NCBI RefSeq assembly: GCF_030272895.1
Contig: NZ_JALRNF010000036.1
Span: forward strand, 5,941 to 69,940
From: Pseudomonas sp. BGr12
GTDB taxonomy: Bacteria > Pseudomonadota > Gammaproteobacteria > Pseudomonadales > Pseudomonadaceae
Direction: 5' to 3'
Length of the DNA stretch: 64,000 bases
A program made the translations under genes and the position numbers. Below, one piece after another: positions 19,477 through 27,661 of this stretch. Under the pieces are notes generated by a model. It saw nothing but the letters and a program-made list of their open reading frames with translations, was not told the DNA's origin and ran no database searches. Each line of letters starts with the position of its first letter. Within the stretch, counting starts at the first letter, position 1.

Positions 19477-20373
19477 TCAGCAGGCGTAGGCCGCCAGCTT
19501 CTGCTGGATGAAATCAAGGAAGCACTGGATACGCAGGGCCAGTTGCGAGTTGCGGTAGTACACCGCATTGATCGGCTGGCGGTAGCCGTTGTTGTGTTCG
19601 GGCAGCACCACCTGCAGGCGTCCGGCGCGGATATCGTCATGGGTCATGAAATGCGACAGGCAGACGATGCCCTCGCCGGCCAGGGCCAGCTCGCGCAAGG
19701 TGTCGCCGCTGGACGCCGCCAGGCTCGGGCGGATCAGCAAACGGTCGCCCTCGGCATGGCGCAGTGGCCAGTGGTTGAGGGTTTCGGTCTGGGTGAAGCC
19801 GAGCAGCGAATGCCCGTGCAGGTCCTCGACCCGTTCGGGCGTGCCGTGACGCGCCAGGTACGCGGGGCTGGCCAGGATATTCAGCGGGCTGCAACCCAGG
19901 GAGCGGGCGTGCAGGCTGGAGTCGGCCAGCTCGCCGATGCGGATGGCGACATCGGTGCTCTGCTCGATCAGGTCGATGATCAGGTCGTTGGTGTTGAGTT
20001 CCAGCTGGATCTGCGGGTACAGCGCGCGAAACTCGCCCACCCAGGGCACGATGGCATGCAGCATGAAGGGTGAGGCGGCGTTGATGCGCAAGCGCCCGGA
20101 GGGCGTCTGGTGATGCAGCGACAGGTGCTCTTCCAGGTCATCCATCTGCTGCAGGATCGACTTGGCCCGCTCGAAGAAAAACCGCCCTTCCTCGGTCAGG
20201 TCCATGCGCCGGGTGGTGCGGTTGAGCAAGGTGGTGCCCAGCTTGGCTTCCAGGCGCGACAGGGTCCGGCTGATCGCCGAAGGCGTCTGCCCGCCCTGCT
20301 CGGCGGCAGCGGAAATCGAGCCACACTCGATCACCGAGACGAACACCTGCAATTCATCGGACCTGGCTTTCAC
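19477..20373 (-). CDS. LysR-family regulator (CrgA/DsdC-like subgroup)
   Basis: Transcriptional regulator, 298 aa. The N-terminal winged helix covers about residues 5-62 (FVSVIECGSISAAAEQGGQTPSAISRTLSRLEAKLGTTLLNR). A LysR substrate-binding domain starts near residue 90 with the pattern SGRLRINAASPFMLHAIVPWV. The gene is 66 nt downstream of mdaB on the same strand and 117 nt upstream of ggt. It most likely controls the mdaB/ygiN quinone genes, but this is inferred from proximity. Confidence 0.87.
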   Translation of the reverse strand: MKARSDELQVFVSVIECGSISAAAEQGGQTPSAISRTLSRLEAKLGTTLLNRTTRRMDLTEEGRFFFERAKSILQQMDDLEEHLSLHHQTPSGRLRINAASPFMLHAIVPWVGEFRALYPQIQLELNTNDLIIDLIEQSTDVAIRIGELADSSLHARSLGCSPLNILASPAYLARHGTPERVEDLHGHSLLGFTQTETLNHWPLRHAEGDRLLIRPSLAASSGDTLRELALAGEGIVCLSHFMTHDDIRAGRLQVVLPEHNNGYRQPINAVYYRNSQLALRIQCFLDFIQQKLAAYAC

Positions 20374-20439
20374 GGCTGTCCCCCGGGTGAGTGATAGCCG
20401 TGATAGATAGCCGCTTGGCGCGGCCAGTGCAAGGTTTCA

Positions 20440-21030
20440 TCAAGCCTGGACCTGGAAAACCCGGGCCAGGTGCTGCTCGTAGGCGGCCACGGCGGCCTCG
20501 ACGTTCGGACGCTTCATCACATCCACCGCCAGGTAGGTCGGCAAGCCGCTCATGCCGAGGAACTGGTTGGCCTTGTGGAACGGGAAGTACACCGCATCCA
20601 CACCCTTGCCTTCGAAGAAGTCGCTGGGGTCGTCAAAGGCCTGCTGCGGGGCGTTCCAGGTCAGCGAGAGCATGTACTGCTTGCCCTGGATCAGGCCGCC
20701 GCTGCCGTACTTCTGCGACGCGTCGGAACGGGTCCGGCCATCGTTGGCGTAGAGGCTGCCGTGGCCGGCGGTGAAGACTTCGTCCAGGTACTGCTTGACC
20801 GTCCAGGGCGCGCCCATCCACCAGCCGGGCATCTGGTAGATGACCACGTCGGCCCAGAGGAATTTCTCCACTTCTTCGGCGTTGTCGTAGCCGCCATCGA
20901 TGAAGGTGGTCTTGAGGTCGAAACCGGCGCGGTCGAGGAACGCCAGGGCAGCTTCGTGCAGGGTCTCGTTCAGGCGGCCGTCGGAGTGGGCGAATTTTTT
21001 GCCGCCGTTGAGCAACAGGATCTTCTTCAT
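20440..21030 (-). CDS. mdaB: NAD(P)H:quinone oxidoreductase, MdaB family
   Basis: Flavodoxin-fold FAD enzyme that reduces quinones by two electrons and limits redox cycling; 196 aa from ATG 21030 (MKKILLLNGGKKFAHSDGRLNETL). Conserved MdaB features are WADVVIYQMPGWWMGAPWTVKQYLDEVFTAGHG near residue 60-90 and LSLTWNAP near 122. The upstream extension to 21147 is not family-like. It is divergent from a YgiN-like monooxygenase, the same partnership known for E. coli mdaB-ygiN, and precedes a LysR gene. Confidence 0.88.
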   Translation of the reverse strand: MKKILLLNGGKKFAHSDGRLNETLHEAALAFLDRAGFDLKTTFIDGGYDNAEEVEKFLWADVVIYQMPGWWMGAPWTVKQYLDEVFTAGHGSLYANDGRTRSDASQKYGSGGLIQGKQYMLSLTWNAPQQAFDDPSDFFEGKGVDAVYFPFHKANQFLGMSGLPTYLAVDVMKRPNVEAAVAAYEQHLARVFQVQA

Positions 21031-21227
21031 CACTTGCCTCATCTGTCGTTCGATCCTGGGTGGCGCCTGGCGCCGAGGGACCGGGGGAATGGGAATGGCG
21101 GCAAGGTTAAGGGTTGCAAGGGGCGGGAAAAACCAGCGCCCGGGCAAAAGGCTTTTGACTAAAAGGCACGAATTGAACAGACATTATTGAAATAAAATCA
21201 CCGCCATCCCCACCGGAGACCGATCCC

Positions 21228-21542
21228 ATGAGCGAACCCTACGGCTTCATCCTCAAAGCCAAGACCCGCCCGGAACAAGCCGAGGCTTTCGAGGCACTGT
21301 TTCGCGCCTACGTCGAACCGAGCCGCGCCGAGCCCGGTTGCATCGAGTACCACATGCTGCGCGACAAGGAAGACCCGAGCCTGTTCGTGTTCTACGAAAT
21401 CTGGGCCAGCAAGGCGGCGCTGGACGAGCATTCGGCCCTGCCGCACATGCAGGCGTTCTTCGAGCGGCGCATGGACTACCTGGAGCGCGACTTCGATATC
21501 CAGTTGATCGACATGCTCAGCCCGTCCTCGGCTAGCCGTTGA
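21228..21542 (+). CDS. YgiN/ABM-family quinol monooxygenase-like protein
   Basis: Small dimeric alpha/beta ferredoxin-like monooxygenase of the antibiotic-biosynthesis monooxygenase (ABM) family, 104 aa. Typical features are GFILKAKTRPEQAEAFEALFRAYVEPSRAEPGCIEYHMLRD and YEIWASKAALDEHSALPHMQAF. E. coli YgiN oxidises menadiol, completing a quinone cycle with MdaB; here the two genes are divergent across 197 nt. A GGAG ribosome site precedes the start. The stop overlaps the convergent TauE-like gene by 11 nt. Confidence 0.82.
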   Translation: MSEPYGFILKAKTRPEQAEAFEALFRAYVEPSRAEPGCIEYHMLRDKEDPSLFVFYEIWASKAALDEHSALPHMQAFFERRMDYLERDFDIQLIDMLSPSSASR

Positions 21543-22296
21543 GCAGCAGGTGCAGGCCGAGCAGGCCCAGGCCGATGAAGAAACAGCGCTTGAACAGCAC
21601 GGCGCTGATGCGCTGACGCAACCACTGGCCGGCGAACATGCCCAGCAGGGCCGGCACCAGCACCAGCAGTGAGGCGCCGAGCGCCTCGGCGCCCAGTGCG
21701 TCCTGCCCGGCCAGCCCCAGGGCCAGGGCCAGGGTCGAGACCGTGAACGACAGGCCCAGGGCCTGGACCATCTGCTCACGGCCCAGGCCCAGGCTCTGCA
21801 GGTAGGGCACTGCCGGAATCACGAACACCCCGGTCGCGGCCGTCACCACCCCGGTGACCAGGCCGCACAAGGGCCCAAGCCAAAGCTCCTGGCCTGCCGC
21901 CAACCTGAACCCCGGGCCGCACAACCCATACAGCGCATACACCAGCAGCGCCCCACCCAGGGCACGGGCGGCCCACTGCCCGCTGTCTATCCCCAGCCAG
22001 CTGCTGCCGAGCAAGGTGCCAAGAAAGGTCATCACCAGCAGCGGCCACAAGCGTCGCAGCAAGGCGAACAGATGGCCGCCAGCGGCCAGTTGCCAGAGGT
22101 TGGTCAGGGTCGAGGGCACGATCAGCAACGCCGCTGCCTGTGCCGGCGACATAGCCAGGCCAAGCAGGCCCATGGCAACGGTCGGCAGGCCGAGGCCGAT
22201 CACCCCCTTCACCGCGCCCGCCAGCAAGAAGGTCAGCACTACCAGTAAAGACAGCGCCGGCCCGATATCCTGATAAAAACTGAACAAGGTCGTCAT
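21532..22296 (-). CDS. TauE/SafE-family anion exporter
   Basis: Inner-membrane protein with about eight membrane segments, 254 aa. Two TauE repeats are visible: FLLAGAVKGVIGLGLPTVAMGLLGLAMSPAQAAALLIVPS near residue 22-60, and the glycine-rich CGLVTGVVTAATGVFVIPAVPYLQSLGL near 145-172. Family members export sulfite, sulfoacetate or other organosulfur anions, but many are uncharacterised. The gene is divergent from a LysR gene across 77 nt, so that regulator is the probable controller. Confidence 0.84.
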   Translation of the reverse strand: MTTLFSFYQDIGPALSLLVVLTFLLAGAVKGVIGLGLPTVAMGLLGLAMSPAQAAALLIVPSTLTNLWQLAAGGHLFALLRRLWPLLVMTFLGTLLGSSWLGIDSGQWAARALGGALLVYALYGLCGPGFRLAAGQELWLGPLCGLVTGVVTAATGVFVIPAVPYLQSLGLGREQMVQALGLSFTVSTLALALGLAGQDALGAEALGASLLVLVPALLGMFAGQWLRQRISAVLFKRCFFIGLGLLGLHLLLNG

Positions 22297-22373
22297 GCCC
22301 CTATGCTGCGCGCGGCAGGACGGTCTGAAAATCTGCCATATACTGAGCCAGACTCTTGCCAGGACAGAGGCTC

Positions 22374-23255
22374 ATGCATTTTGATCTGATCGACCTGCGA
22401 CTGTTCCAGCACACCCTGGCGTGCGGCAACATCACCGCCGGGGCCCAGCGCAGCCACCTGTCGCTGCCGGCTGCCAGTGCACGGATCCGCGCCATGGAAG
22501 CGTCCCTGGGCATCCCCCTGCTCGAACGCAATCGCCGCGGCGTGCAGGCCACTCCGGCCGGCCAGGCCCTGCTGCAGCATGCACGGCTGATCGGCCAGCA
22601 GGTCGAGCGCCTGCAGTTCGACCTGGCCCAGTACGCCCAGGGCCTGCAGGGCCAGGTACGCCTGTTGTGCAATACCGCCGCCTTGAGCGAATACCTGCCC
22701 GAACTGCTGGCAGGCTTTCTCGCCGACTACCCGGCCATTGACCTCGATATCCAGGAGCTACCGAGCCTGCGTATCGTCCAGGCCATCACCCAGGGCGCGG
22801 CGGACATCGGTATCCTCTCCACCGCCGTCACCAGCGAACACCTGCAGACCCTGCCCTTTCGCGACGATCCCCTGGTGCTGATCATGCCCACGGACCATCC
22901 TCTCGCCATACGCACCAAGCTGCGCTTTGCCGATACCCTTGAACATGGCTACGTCGGCCTGTCAGCCGACAGCGCCCTGGCCCTGCACCTGGAAGAACAG
23001 GCGCTGCACTCGGGAAGGCGCATGCAGGTGCGGGTGCGAGCCGAGGGCTTTGACGGGGTCATGCGCATGGTCGCCCACGGTGCCGGACTGGGCGTGGTGC
23101 CACTGGCGGCGGCCCGGCGCTGGCAGGGTCCGCCGGCCTTGCACAAAATAGCACTGCAGGAACCCTGGGCCCGACGCCAGTTACTGCTGTGCGCCCGGGA
23201 CTTCGCCAGCCTGCCCGGCCACGGCCGGGCGTTGGTCGAACGACTGACAGCCTGA
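22374..23255 (+). CDS. LysR-family transcriptional regulator
   Basis: LysR regulator, 293 aa, starting MHFDLIDLRLFQHTLACGNITAGAQRSHLSLPAASARIRAME. The winged helix covers about 3-60, and the effector domain begins near residue 85. The ATG at 22374 follows an AGAGG site; an in-frame TTG 18 nt upstream is less likely. It is divergent from the TauE-like exporter and convergent with the YeiH-like gene 11 nt away. Both neighbours are putative sulfur-anion exporters, which suggests, but does not prove, a sulfur-related role. Confidence 0.87.
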   Translation: MHFDLIDLRLFQHTLACGNITAGAQRSHLSLPAASARIRAMEASLGIPLLERNRRGVQATPAGQALLQHARLIGQQVERLQFDLAQYAQGLQGQVRLLCNTAALSEYLPELLAGFLADYPAIDLDIQELPSLRIVQAITQGAADIGILSTAVTSEHLQTLPFRDDPLVLIMPTDHPLAIRTKLRFADTLEHGYVGLSADSALALHLEEQALHSGRRMQVRVRAEGFDGVMRMVAHGAGLGVVPLAAARRWQGPPALHKIALQEPWARRQLLLCARDFASLPGHGRALVERLTA

Positions 23256-23266
23256 ATGACCGAGCC

Positions 23267-24286
23267 TCAGACCAGGGTCAGCAGACCACCGACGACAATT
23301 AGCTGCAGTGTCAGCGCAAAGGCCAGGATCACTGGCTTGAGCCCTGCCTTGCGCAGGTCGCACAGGCGGGTGCTGAAACCGAGCGCCCCCATCGCCGCCG
23401 CCAGCAGCAGGTCATCCACGCCCACCACCCACTGGCGCAGGTTGTGCGGCAGTGGCAACCAGGAATTGATCAGCATGCAGACCACGAAGCCCAGCACGAA
23501 CACCGGCACCTTCACCCGCGCCGAGGCTTCGCGGTTGTCACCACTGCGCGCCAGCCACACGCCGATGCCGACCAGCACCGGCGCCAGCAGCAACACGCGG
23601 ATGAGCTTTGCGACAATGGCCGCCTCGGCCGCTTGCGGGTCCATGGCCTGGCCAGCGGCGACCACCTGGGCGACTTCATGCAGGGTGGCGCCGGTGAACA
23701 CGCCGAAACTGTGGCTGTCGCCCAGCAAGGTCGGCGCCAGGCTGAACACCCAGGGATACACCAGCATGCCGAAGGTGCCGAACAGCACGATGCAGGCCAC
23801 GGCAATGGCGATCTGGTCGTTGCGCGCCTTGACCACGCCAGCGCTGGCGAGGATCGCCGCAGCGCCGCAGATGGCGTGACCGGCACCGATCAGGATCGCC
23901 GTCTGGCGTTCCAGGCGCAGCACCCGCACGCCCAGCCACACCGCCAGGGCCAGGGTGCTCAGGATCAGCAGCACATCGAGCAGGAACGCCTGCACGCCCA
24001 GCGCCTGCACCTGCTGCACGGTGAGGCGAAAGCCATACAGGGCGACGCCGATGCGCAGCAGCGGTTGCTTGCACAGCTGCACCCCGCTGGCCAGCCCGTC
24101 ATGGACCCGCGCCGGGGTCAGGTTGCCCAGCACCAGGCCGAACAGCATGGCCAGCGTCAGGGCGCCAAGGCCGGTGCCGTGCAGCATCGGCGCGGCGGCC
24201 AGCCACAACGCGAAGGCGGCCAGGATGAAGCTGCCGGCAAGGCCGGGCAGCAGGTTGAAGGGTGAACGACGGCTTACCACGAGCAT
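23267..24286 (-). CDS. YeiH/UPF0324 putative sulfate exporter
   Basis: Inner-membrane protein with about ten membrane segments, about 339 aa from the ATG at 24286. Family patterns are AMLFGLVLGNLTPARVHDGLASGVQLCKQPLLRIGVALYGFRLT and IGAGHAICGAAAILASAGVVKARNDQIAIAVA. Also present are GATLHEVAQVVAAGQAM and the ending LPHNLRQWVVGVDDLLLAAAMGALGFSTRL. An upstream in-frame GTG at 24331 has no ribosome site and overlaps a terminator hairpin, so the later ATG is preferred. The transported compound is not established for this family. Confidence 0.85.
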   Translation of the reverse strand: MLVVSRRSPFNLLPGLAGSFILAAFALWLAAAPMLHGTGLGALTLAMLFGLVLGNLTPARVHDGLASGVQLCKQPLLRIGVALYGFRLTVQQVQALGVQAFLLDVLLILSTLALAVWLGVRVLRLERQTAILIGAGHAICGAAAILASAGVVKARNDQIAIAVACIVLFGTFGMLVYPWVFSLAPTLLGDSHSFGVFTGATLHEVAQVVAAGQAMDPQAAEAAIVAKLIRVLLLAPVLVGIGVWLARSGDNREASARVKVPVFVLGFVVCMLINSWLPLPHNLRQWVVGVDDLLLAAAMGALGFSTRLCDLRKAGLKPVILAFALTLQLIVVGGLLTLV

Positions 24287-24332
24287 AAGCAGATCCCGGC
24301 CCGGACGGACCAACAGAAAATTCGGGGACACG

Positions 24333-24358
24333 AAAAAAATCCGCTGCCGAAGCAGCGG
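24333..24358 (-). terminator. Rho-independent terminator of the DUF1302-DUF1329 transcript
   Basis: On the minus strand CCGCTGC-ttcg-GCAGCGG is followed by ATTTTTTTC. It has a 7-bp GC-rich stem, a UUCG tetraloop and a U-tract, 31 nt after the DUF1329 stop. It marks the end of the BKACE-SDR-CMD-MFS-DUF1302-DUF1329 unit. Confidence 0.88.
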
Positions 24359-24388
24359 TAAAGGGGTGCAGCATCGATAAACGCGGGC

Positions 24389-25741
24389 TTACTTGCCGTA
24401 GCGACGCAGTGCGGCCGGGCTGTAGTAGTCCTTGGTGGTGGTCTCGTTGAAGACCATCTTCTGCTGGTACTCGTTGGTCATGAAGTTGGTGGTGTAGCGA
24501 CCGGAGATCAGGTCATAGGTGGCGTCCATGGCCGGGAACGGCACGTCCACATCCGGCAACTGCATCGGGTAGTTCTCGTACATGCGCCACAACTCGCCAC
24601 GGCTGTCGTACATTTCCGAGCTCGCCACCTGCCAGTTGTCCTCGTCGATGTAGAAGCGACGCTTGCCGTAGATGTGGCGGGTGCCCGGCTTGAGGGTGGC
24701 TTCGACCACCCACACGCGGTGCTTCTCGTAACGCACGTACTGGGCATCGAGGTAGTTGGGCTTGAGGATGTCGGCGTACTTGAGCGACTTGCTCGCCAGC
24801 TTGTAGCTGTTGTACGGGATCAGCCGCTCCTGCTTGCCGATCAGTTTCCAGTCGTAGCGATCCGGCGCACCGTTGAAGCCACCGACGCCGTCGCTGGTCA
24901 GCTGGCCATAGCTGTAGCGGGCGCTGGAGTCGTAGGCGACGGTCGGTGCCCGACGGACCCGGCGCTGGCCGGGGATGTACTGCCAGGCATCTCGCGCCGA
25001 CAGCACCTGGTTGATCGGGTCGTGGACCATGGTGATTTCACCCGCCACCCGCGACGGGCTCAGGGCGCGGATCAGGCTGTAATAGAGCACGTTCTCATCC
25101 GCCTGCAGATCGCTGAAGGCGGCGCGCCAGTGCACCGACTGGGCATAGGTGATCAGGCTCGCGGAGCCGTTGGCTTCCACGGTTGCCGAGGCCATTTCGC
25201 GCTGCAGCGACGCCCCGACATAACGGGCCATGTGGTTCCACATCACTTCCAGCGGCTCGGTCGGCATCGGGAACGGCACACCGGCGTTGTAGCCCTTCAG
25301 GCCATAGCCGCCGTCGGCCAGGGTCACGCCGCCGGCGTTGGCGCGGGTGGCCTTGTTCACCTCATCCGGCATGCGCGCGGTGCGGTGGCTCGGGTAGACG
25401 TTCAGGGTGTAGGTGGGGAAGCGCTTGAGCATCGCCGCCTGGCCCGGGGTCAGCAGGTCCTTGTACTGCTCGGCGTTGGCGGCGCTGATTACCATCAGCG
25501 GTTTCTCGGCGGCGAACGGGTCGCTGTAGTTGCCGTTGGCACTGGCGGCCAGGCTGCCGGGCTTGAGGCCGCCGTCCCAGGCCGGGATGCTGCCGTCGGC
25601 GTTGGCCGCGCGCTCACCGCCCATGGGGTTGAGCGCGCCGTCGAGCTTGCCGGCGTCGCCGCCCTTGGCGAAGGCCGGCGCCTGCAGGCCGGCGGCCACC
25701 AGTGCGAACAACAGGGGGAGGGTCTTGAGGGTCGTTTTCAT
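24389..25741 (-). CDS. DUF1329 envelope protein (LolB/outer-membrane sorting-like)
   Basis: Exported protein of the DUF1329 family, 450 aa, with signal peptide MKTTLKTLPLLFALVAAGLQAPAFA (cleaved near residue 25). Family hallmarks include GGERAANADGSIPAWDGGLKPG near the N-terminus, PSHRTARMPDEV, GYLKGY-like GGYGLKGYNAGVPFPMP, and VEATLKPGTRHIYGKRRFYIDEDNWQ. DUF1329 proteins nearly always pair with DUF1302 proteins and occur beside catabolic genes for hydrophobic compounds. A role in taking hydrophobic substrates across the envelope is proposed in general but unproven. Its ATG overlaps the upstream DUF1302 stop (TGATG), giving tight coupling. Confidence 0.85.
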   Translation of the reverse strand: MKTTLKTLPLLFALVAAGLQAPAFAKGGDAGKLDGALNPMGGERAANADGSIPAWDGGLKPGSLAASANGNYSDPFAAEKPLMVISAANAEQYKDLLTPGQAAMLKRFPTYTLNVYPSHRTARMPDEVNKATRANAGGVTLADGGYGLKGYNAGVPFPMPTEPLEVMWNHMARYVGASLQREMASATVEANGSASLITYAQSVHWRAAFSDLQADENVLYYSLIRALSPSRVAGEITMVHDPINQVLSARDAWQYIPGQRRVRRAPTVAYDSSARYSYGQLTSDGVGGFNGAPDRYDWKLIGKQERLIPYNSYKLASKSLKYADILKPNYLDAQYVRYEKHRVWVVEATLKPGTRHIYGKRRFYIDEDNWQVASSEMYDSRGELWRMYENYPMQLPDVDVPFPAMDATYDLISGRYTTNFMTNEYQQKMVFNETTTKDYYSPAALRRYGK

Positions 25742-27573
25742 CAGAAGCTCACCTTTAGGTTGACCGACGCGAAGTCACGGTCGTCGAGGGTGGTGAAGTC
25801 GTTCGAGCCGAAGAAATCGTTGTAGGCAAACTCCAACGAGTAATCGTTGCGGTATTCGAACAGCACAGAGAGGCCCACAGCTTTCTGACCTTCCTGGAAG
25901 TTGGGGCCATAGCCATCCACGTCATGGCGGAAGTTGATGCTCGGGGTGACCACGGTCGAAGGCAGCAGGCCCTCGTAGCTCAGCGCGCCACGCAGGCGGT
26001 AGCCCCACGACCAGTCGGTGAAGAAGCCGCGGTTGTCGTTGCAGTTGTCCTGGTTGAGTTCCAGGATCCGGCCGGCATCGAGGTTGGCGGTGCCCGGGGC
26101 GGTGCAGAAGGTCGCAGGCTTGCTCGGGTCGAATGCCGCCGTGCTCAGCTCGCTGCGGCCATAGGCGCCGCTGCGGCCGAAGCGCTGGTCGCCAAGGTCG
26201 GCGATGTGGTTCACCGCGCCCTCCGCCGCCCAGGCGAAGCGCTGCGCGCCGAGCACGTTGGGGATGGTGTCGGTGGCGCCCAGGGAGAACTGGTACACCG
26301 GCATGCGCTGGTAGCCTTCGATCGGCGCCCCGGCGGCCGGGGCCACGCCCGGAGCGGTGAAGGGAGTGTTGGGGCTGCGCAGCAGGAACTGCACGGTGTC
26401 ATTGCCGTTGAAGCCCAGCGGCTGGTTCGGCCGGTAGCTCAGCTCGCCGAACACCGCCGTGCCGCCGACCACGCCGCTGAGGCTGATGCCGTACAGGCGG
26501 ATGTCTTCGGGGTAGACCGAGTTGTAGGACGCGGTGTTGAAGTTGGCCAGGCCTGCCTGGGTGGTGGCCGTGCCGTTGAACGAGGCAAAGCGGCTGTGGT
26601 AGTTGGCGTAATAGATACCCAGCTCGGCATCGTCGAGGTCTTCGAGCACCTTGCGCACGGCCAGGCCGTACTGCCCGGTGTCGCTGGCCCAGTCGGTCTG
26701 CCCGCGCGGGATGTAGGTACCGCTGCGCAGGGCGTTGGCCGTGGTGCGGTCGCCACTGACACCGGCGATGATCGGGCCGCAGCCTTCCGGGGCGAAGTCG
26801 GCGGCCTGGAAGAAGGTGCCGCAACCATCGAGCACCGAGGCGCGGAAGTTGAACTGGTAGAAGCCCTCAAGGCTCAGGGTGTCGCTCAGGCCGAAGTTGA
26901 ACGAAAGCATCTCCACCGGCAGCTGGCCTTCCTTGAGCTCGACCCCGGGACGGTTGAACGCCGAGACGTCGAGGGGGTTGATGGCGTTGATGCCGTTCTG
27001 GAAGAACAGCGCCTCACCCCAGGTCAACACCTGCTTGCCGACCTTGACGTTGAGCGGTTTGCCCGCCAGTTGAAAATCCTTCCACAGGTAGGCATCGAGG
27101 GTCTCGAAGCCCTGGAACTTGGCCATGTCCGGCCAGCCGGAGTCGTCGAACTTCTTGAAGTCGCCGTCGCGGGTTTCCAGGGCGTGGTCGTACCAGTACT
27201 TGAAGCGGATGAACGCGCCCTGGCTGCCGTCGTTGAGGTCGAACTCGGTCAGGCCCTTGAACACCTGGGAAATCGGATCGTGCTTGTTGAAGTTCAACCG
27301 CCCATCGTCGCCGTTGGTGTCGATGCCATTGCCGGGCTTGCCGATGCTGCGCGCATCCGGCGCGTACACCAGGTCCGGGTCGGCATTGCGCAGGGCCCAG
27401 TTCGAACCCAGGCTCAGGGTGGTGTTGGTGGTCAGCGACCAGTCCTCGTTGACCTCGAAAGTCACGGCGCCTGCCGAAGGGCTGACGAGCGTCCCCAGGG
27501 CGACGCCTGCAGCCAGCAGGCAAGGCGCAAATCCTCCGTGCTGGCAGGTGGAGAAGGCGGTACGGCTCAACAT
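25741..27573 (-). CDS. DUF1302 outer-membrane beta-barrel protein
   Basis: Predicted outer-membrane protein, 610 aa from ATG 27573, with a hydrophobic signal (HGGFAPCLLAAGVALGTLVSPSAGA). The mature region opens with VTFEVNEDWSLTTNTTLSLGSNWALRN and ends FASVNLKVSF, a C-terminal phenylalanine typical of porin-like barrels. It also contains KVGKQVLTWGEALFFQNGINAINPLD, characteristic of DUF1302. An AAGGTG ribosome site supports this start over an in-frame GTG nine bases upstream. With DUF1329 it probably forms an uptake route for the hydrophobic substrate of the adjacent CoA pathway; that link is inference. Confidence 0.87.
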   Translation of the reverse strand: MLSRTAFSTCQHGGFAPCLLAAGVALGTLVSPSAGAVTFEVNEDWSLTTNTTLSLGSNWALRNADPDLVYAPDARSIGKPGNGIDTNGDDGRLNFNKHDPISQVFKGLTEFDLNDGSQGAFIRFKYWYDHALETRDGDFKKFDDSGWPDMAKFQGFETLDAYLWKDFQLAGKPLNVKVGKQVLTWGEALFFQNGINAINPLDVSAFNRPGVELKEGQLPVEMLSFNFGLSDTLSLEGFYQFNFRASVLDGCGTFFQAADFAPEGCGPIIAGVSGDRTTANALRSGTYIPRGQTDWASDTGQYGLAVRKVLEDLDDAELGIYYANYHSRFASFNGTATTQAGLANFNTASYNSVYPEDIRLYGISLSGVVGGTAVFGELSYRPNQPLGFNGNDTVQFLLRSPNTPFTAPGVAPAAGAPIEGYQRMPVYQFSLGATDTIPNVLGAQRFAWAAEGAVNHIADLGDQRFGRSGAYGRSELSTAAFDPSKPATFCTAPGTANLDAGRILELNQDNCNDNRGFFTDWSWGYRLRGALSYEGLLPSTVVTPSINFRHDVDGYGPNFQEGQKAVGLSVLFEYRNDYSLEFAYNDFFGSNDFTTLDDRDFASVNLKVSF

Positions 27574-27619
27574 GCATGTCACCTTTTGTTGTTTTTAATG
27601 GTGAAGGGCTCCCCGCACC

Positions 27620-27635
27620 GGGGCCTTGCGGCCCC
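27620..27635. promoter_or_regulatory. Intra-operon hairpin between MFS and DUF1302 genes
   Basis: GGGGCC-TTGC-GGCCCC is a perfect 6-bp stem in the 88-nt gap between the MFS stop and the DUF1302 start. There is no U-tract, so it is more likely an RNA-processing or stability element that sets unequal expression than a terminator. Confidence 0.4.
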
Positions 27636-27661
27636 AGTGTGAGTGGGCGTTGTGTGGCAGA

